DNA from: Acidobacteriota bacterium
GTDB taxonomy: Bacteria; Acidobacteriota; UBA6911; RPQK01; JADFOI01
Length of the DNA stretch: 6,944 nucleotides
Assembly: GCA_030624355.1 (NCBI GenBank)
Contig: JAUXKG010000132.1
Coordinates: 1-6,944, forward strand
Direction: 5' to 3'
This document shows positions 4,626 to 6,944 of this stretch, piece after piece. The notes beneath the pieces were generated by a model. It ran no database searches, was not told the DNA's origin, and was given only the letters and a program-made list of their open reading frames with translations. The translations under genes and the position numbers were made by a program. How positions within the stretch are numbered: position 1 is the first letter of the stretch; each line of letters begins with the position of its first letter.

Positions 4626-5615
4626 ATGTCGAAAGTGAAGTTCGGAATCACGCTTCCCAACCGGGGTCCGGTGGTCGGTCTTTTTACACCCCAGGAGGTC
4701 GTTCAAATTGCAGTGGCTGCGGACGAAATGTATCCAGCCATCGACTCGGTATGGGTCGGAGACAGTATCTTGGCCAAGCCCAGATTCGAATGCAACACCA
4801 TGCTGGCGGTGGTGGCTGACCGCACCAAAAATGTCAAACTGGGTCCCGCCTGCTTTGCCAGTTTCCCCTTGCGCCCACCCGTGGTGACCGCTCTGGAGTG
4901 GGCCTCGATCGACCTCCTGTCGAACGGCCGAACCATCTGGCCGGTTTGCCTGGGTGGAAACCCCAAGAGTGGCGGATCCTTTCTGACGGAGTACCAGGCC
5001 TTTGGAATCGATCCGGCGGCCCGGATCGGCCGACTGGAAGAGGGCATTGAGATCCTGAAGTTGCTGTGGACCGAAGATGATGTCAGCTTTCAGGGCAAAC
5101 ACTTCAGTTTCGAAAACGTGACCCTGGAACCCAAACCCGCCTGTAAACCTCGCCCCCCTATCTGGCTGGTGGCCACACCCACGCGAGACAAGGAGCCCAA
5201 ACTGGTCAAGCGAATGATGCAAAGAGTGGCCCGACACGCCGATGGCTGGATGACGACTCGCATCAGCCCTGAAGACTTTACCTTCGGCCTGGAACAACTT
5301 CATGAACTGGCCCACCAGGAGGGAAAAGACCCCGAGGCGATCGAGCCCTGTCTTTACTACAACGTTCTGGTCAATTCCGATCGGGAAGCCGCTTACACAG
5401 AGGCCAAACAATTTCTGGACAGCTACTACATGACCGATTTTTCTCGCGAAGAGATCGAGCTTTGGGTAGCGCTGGGAAGCGCACAACAGTGCGCCGAAAC
5501 CATCAACCGATTTATTGAGGCGGGAGCTCGAACCCTGACCATCCGCTTCCCTTCCAAACAGCAAGAAGAACAGCTCAATATCTTCGTCGAGGAGATTCTC
5601 CCCAGTTTTGGCTGA
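4626..5615 (+). CDS. Luciferase-like (LLM class) flavin-dependent oxidoreductase 2
   Basis: This 329-residue protein is a second, clearly diverged member of the luciferase-like TIM-barrel family. It begins KFGITLPNRGP (5-15), and contains EWASIDLLSNGR (91-102), RLEEGIEILKLLWTEDDVSF (136-155), EPKPACKPRPPIW (168-180) and VARHADGWMT (201-210), in the same order as in the first LLM protein. Residues 103-117 (TIWPVCLGGNPKSGG) replace the more usual glycine-rich motif after NGR, which suggests a different flavin-phosphate or substrate pocket. The C-terminal region (280-315) lines up with the EqECIDRLAEIVxLGF region of its neighbour. A GGAAGAG-like site lies nine bases before the ATG. It sits between LLM1 and the TAXI gene, all on one strand with gaps of about 100 bases, so co-transcription is likely. 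Substrate is unknown. A two-subunit enzyme with LLM1 is possible but unproven. Confidence 0.9.
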   Translation: MSKVKFGITLPNRGPVVGLFTPQEVVQIAVAADEMYPAIDSVWVGDSILAKPRFECNTMLAVVADRTKNVKLGPACFASFPLRPPVVTALEWASIDLLSNGRTIWPVCLGGNPKSGGSFLTEYQAFGIDPAARIGRLEEGIEILKLLWTEDDVSFQGKHFSFENVTLEPKPACKPRPPIWLVATPTRDKEPKLVKRMMQRVARHADGWMTTRISPEDFTFGLEQLHELAHQEGKDPEAIEPCLYYNVLVNSDREAAYTEAKQFLDSYYMTDFSREEIELWVALGSAQQCAETINRFIEAGARTLTIRFPSKQQEEQLNIFVEEILPSFG

Positions 5616-5711
5616 GAGGCTTTTTCATGGCTTCCAAAACGACACAGACAAAATGGAATTTCCCGCTGTGAAATTCTGGAGCGCAAGCTTCGCACCAGAG
5701 AGCTGACTGGT

Positions 5712-6698
5712 ATGAGAAAAAATATTGCAGTCTGTTCCACTCTGTGCCTACTGCTCTTGTCCTGTTCTGACCCTTCGAAACGCCCCCTCCAGCTCCAGCT
5801 GGCCGCCTTCACGCCGGGCAGCAGCTGGTACGTTTATGGAGCAACCATTAGCCAGCTGCTGCAGAACTCCTTACCGGGAGAGCCCATGGTGCAGGTTTTG
5901 CCCTTCGCAGGAGCCATAGGCAACCCCGTGCTTCTCAGACAGGGGAAGGCCGATCTGGCCCTGATGTTCGACGTGACAGCTCAATGGGCAGAACAAGGTA
6001 CTGTAGCCTTTGATGTGCCTTTCCCGAATCTTCGTGCTCTGGCCAGTATGCTTGACCAATACTATTTGGTGGCAATATCTCCGGAAGATTTTCCGGTAGA
6101 GAGCATTGCCGAGATCATACAGCAACGAGTGCCGACTCGGCTCTATACCTTGCCGGTCGGAAGCCAGGGTGAGCTTTTGGCTCGGCTCATCTTTGAGGCT
6201 CACTCGGTCAGCTACCGGGACCTGCAGGAGTGGGGGGGCAGCGTTCAACACACTTCCTTTGACGTCATCAAATCGGCCTTCAGAGATGGACGAGCCGATC
6301 TGTTCATTCATGGGATTACGCTGACCCACCCGGCAACCACAGAGATCGCCCTGATGACGGATATCAAGTTTCTTTCGCAGAACAGAGACCAACTCCAGAC
6401 CTTGATCGACAGGTACGGCTTTCAGCGGACCACTCTGCCTGCCGGAAACTTTCGCAGGCAAGTCCAGGCGGTTCCCACCATCGGATACCACACCATTCTG
6501 GCAACCAGCGCCCGACTCCCGGATGATCTGGCCTACCGGATCGTCAAGACAGTGGTTGAAGAACGGGAGTCTCTGATTCAATCACACCGGGGCGGTTCCA
6601 CCTCCCACTTCCCGGCTGCCGCTCAGGTTGAGAGTTTGGGGGCTCCTTTGCACCCCGGGGCTGACCGCTACTATCGGGAGGTGGGACTGCTGCGCTGA
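5712..6698 (+). CDS. TAXI-family TRAP transporter solute-binding lipoprotein
   Basis: This 328-residue protein starts with a lipoprotein signal peptide: basic MRKN, a hydrophobic core and the lipobox LLSC, with the lipid-anchored cysteine at residue 18 followed by Ser-Asp. The mature part fits TAXI (TRAP-associated extracytoplasmic immunogenic) binding proteins: YGATISQLL (42-50), VQVLPFAGAIGNPVLLRQGK (60-79) followed by ADLALMF (80-86), and the characteristic ending APLHPGADRYYREVGLL (311-327). Such proteins capture small organic anions or similar solutes outside the inner membrane and deliver them to a fused DctQM-type permease. No permease gene is visible here, so it must lie elsewhere or the protein acts as a sensor. 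The gene follows LLM2 by 96 bases. Its ribosome site is weak (a GAGAG stretch about nine bases before the ATG). Length is normal and complete. Confidence 0.88.
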   Translation: MRKNIAVCSTLCLLLLSCSDPSKRPLQLQLAAFTPGSSWYVYGATISQLLQNSLPGEPMVQVLPFAGAIGNPVLLRQGKADLALMFDVTAQWAEQGTVAFDVPFPNLRALASMLDQYYLVAISPEDFPVESIAEIIQQRVPTRLYTLPVGSQGELLARLIFEAHSVSYRDLQEWGGSVQHTSFDVIKSAFRDGRADLFIHGITLTHPATTEIALMTDIKFLSQNRDQLQTLIDRYGFQRTTLPAGNFRRQVQAVPTIGYHTILATSARLPDDLAYRIVKTVVEERESLIQSHRGGSTSHFPAAAQVESLGAPLHPGADRYYREVGLLR

Positions 6699-6721
6699 TG
6701 ATGCAATCTCATCAATGATGG

Positions 6722-6739
6722 GCTAGCCCGGATTATGCA
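6722..6739 (+). repeat. Copy 3 of the TAGYCCGGATWATG element
   Basis: GCTAGCCCGGATTATGCA begins 23 bases after the TAXI stop codon. It shares the core with the two copies around the divergent region at 3435-3577. Its downstream arm is not visible: no inverted partner occurs before the window ends. It opens the 160-base gap 6699-6858, which otherwise holds a tandem GCGAGACT duplication (6757-6772) and a promoter candidate. Confidence 0.6.
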
Positions 6740-6787
6740 GAGGTTCTCGTCACGAAGCGAGACTGCGAGACTGCTTGACGCCTTGTT

Positions 6788-6798
6788 TGTGCTAAAAT
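6788..6798 (+). promoter_or_regulatory. Candidate extended -10 promoter for the truncated downstream gene
   Basis: TGCTAAAAT (6790-6798) matches the extended -10 pattern TGnTATAAT with one change in the hexamer. TTGACG (6775-6780) lies upstream but only 12 bases away, too close to serve as a normal -35, so the promoter would depend on the extended -10. It precedes the gene starting at 6859 by about 60 bases. Confidence 0.3.
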
Positions 6799-6858
6799 CA
6801 ATGGGCACTGACAGAAAACGCTCGGGAGACCCTCACAGCAGTCTTTAAGAATCAGATT

Positions 6859-6944
6859 ATGAAGGGCCAGAGAGAAGCAGGGCTACTCGTAATGTTCTTG
6901 ACGATGAGCTTGTGGCTTCATGCGGGCGTACGGCGGGAAATCCA
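6859..6944 (+). CDS. Start of an unidentified protein with a signal-like N-terminus (partial)
   Basis: An ATG at 6859-6861 opens a frame that continues to the window end, giving 28 residues. It begins MKGQREAG, with a short basic stretch, then LLVMFLTMSLWLHAG, a hydrophobic run that could be a signal peptide or a single membrane anchor. A second in-frame ATG at 6892 lies inside that run. No clear ribosome site is visible; only a short purine stretch (AAGA) precedes the start. The family cannot be recognised from this length. It lies downstream of the TAXI gene on the same strand but behind its own possible promoter and a repeat copy, so it may be a separate transcription unit. Confidence 0.5.
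   Translation, partial: MKGQREAGLLVMFLTMSLWLHAGVRREI

Noticed and set aside
4461..5564. Minus-strand open frame of 367 codons
   Set aside because: It is antisense to LLM2, which has clear family motifs and a start with a ribosome site. Its translation matches nothing recognisable and it overlaps the end of LLM1.
5627..5671. Small 14-codon frame between LLM2 and TAXI (MASKTTQTKWNFPL)
   Set aside because: An AGAGG lies before the ATG, but the frame is very short, has no recognisable features and could easily arise by chance.
5871..6581. Minus-strand open frame of 236 codons
   Set aside because: It is antisense to the TAXI gene, which has a complete lipobox and family motifs. The antisense frame shows no domain pattern.
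6696..6714. Terminator after the TAXI gene (TGATGA / TCATCA stem)
   Set aside because: The six-pair stem is AT-rich, overlaps the stop codon and is not followed by a U run, so it is too weak to call.
6801..6848. Small 15-codon frame upstream of the last gene
   Set aside because: It begins three bases after the candidate -10 box and so would be upstream of the transcription start; it has no ribosome site.

Overview
This window looks like part of a chromosome from an uncultured, moderately GC-rich, probably Gram-negative bacterium. It carries a lipoprotein-type TAXI solute-binding protein, luciferase-like flavin monooxygenases, a UGSC-type selenoprotein and short repeats scattered between genes. 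The last two suggest a lineage that uses selenocysteine (Sec) and tolerates much intergenic repeat DNA; such traits are common in environmental Acidobacteriota, Chloroflexota and related candidate phyla. I cannot fix the phylum from this window alone.

Layout. Positions 1-189 (+) are the C-terminal end of an Asp/Glu racemase / maleate isomerase / arylmalonate decarboxylase superfamily protein. A compact array of 11 CACGGATT-like octamers (191-320) separates it from a convergent minus-strand cluster. Reading from about 3434 down to 375, that cluster contains: (i) an Nramp-like membrane transporter whose hallmark metal-binding motifs are substituted; (ii) a selenoprotein of the UGSC family, whose gene is interrupted by an in-frame UGA at 1746-1748 that should be read as Sec; and (iii) a conserved 355-residue protein of unknown function. 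The selenoprotein would be missed or split into two short genes by a standard gene caller.

A divergent intergenic region (3435-3593) follows. It has back-to-back sigma70-like promoter candidates and is bounded by inverted copies of a short element, TAGYCCGGATWATG. From it a plus-strand cluster runs the other way: two luciferase-like (LLM) flavin oxidoreductases (3594-4523 and 4626-5615) and a TAXI-family TRAP-type periplasmic binding lipoprotein (5712-6698). A third copy of the element lies just after the TAXI gene. It is followed by a candidate extended -10 promoter and the first 28 codons of a gene with a signal-like N-terminus that runs off the window.

How the genes may work together (inference). 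The plus-strand set resembles an uptake-and-oxidation module for a small organic molecule, possibly a carboxylate, with the TAXI protein capturing it and the LLM enzymes oxidising it. The minus-strand set couples a membrane transporter of unknown substrate to a Sec/Cys redox-type protein and a conserved partner. The shared promoter region suggests the two arms are controlled together. The most notable items are the recoded UGSC selenoprotein, its candidate SECIS hairpin, and its pairing with a non-canonical Nramp transporter and an uncharacterised conserved protein.
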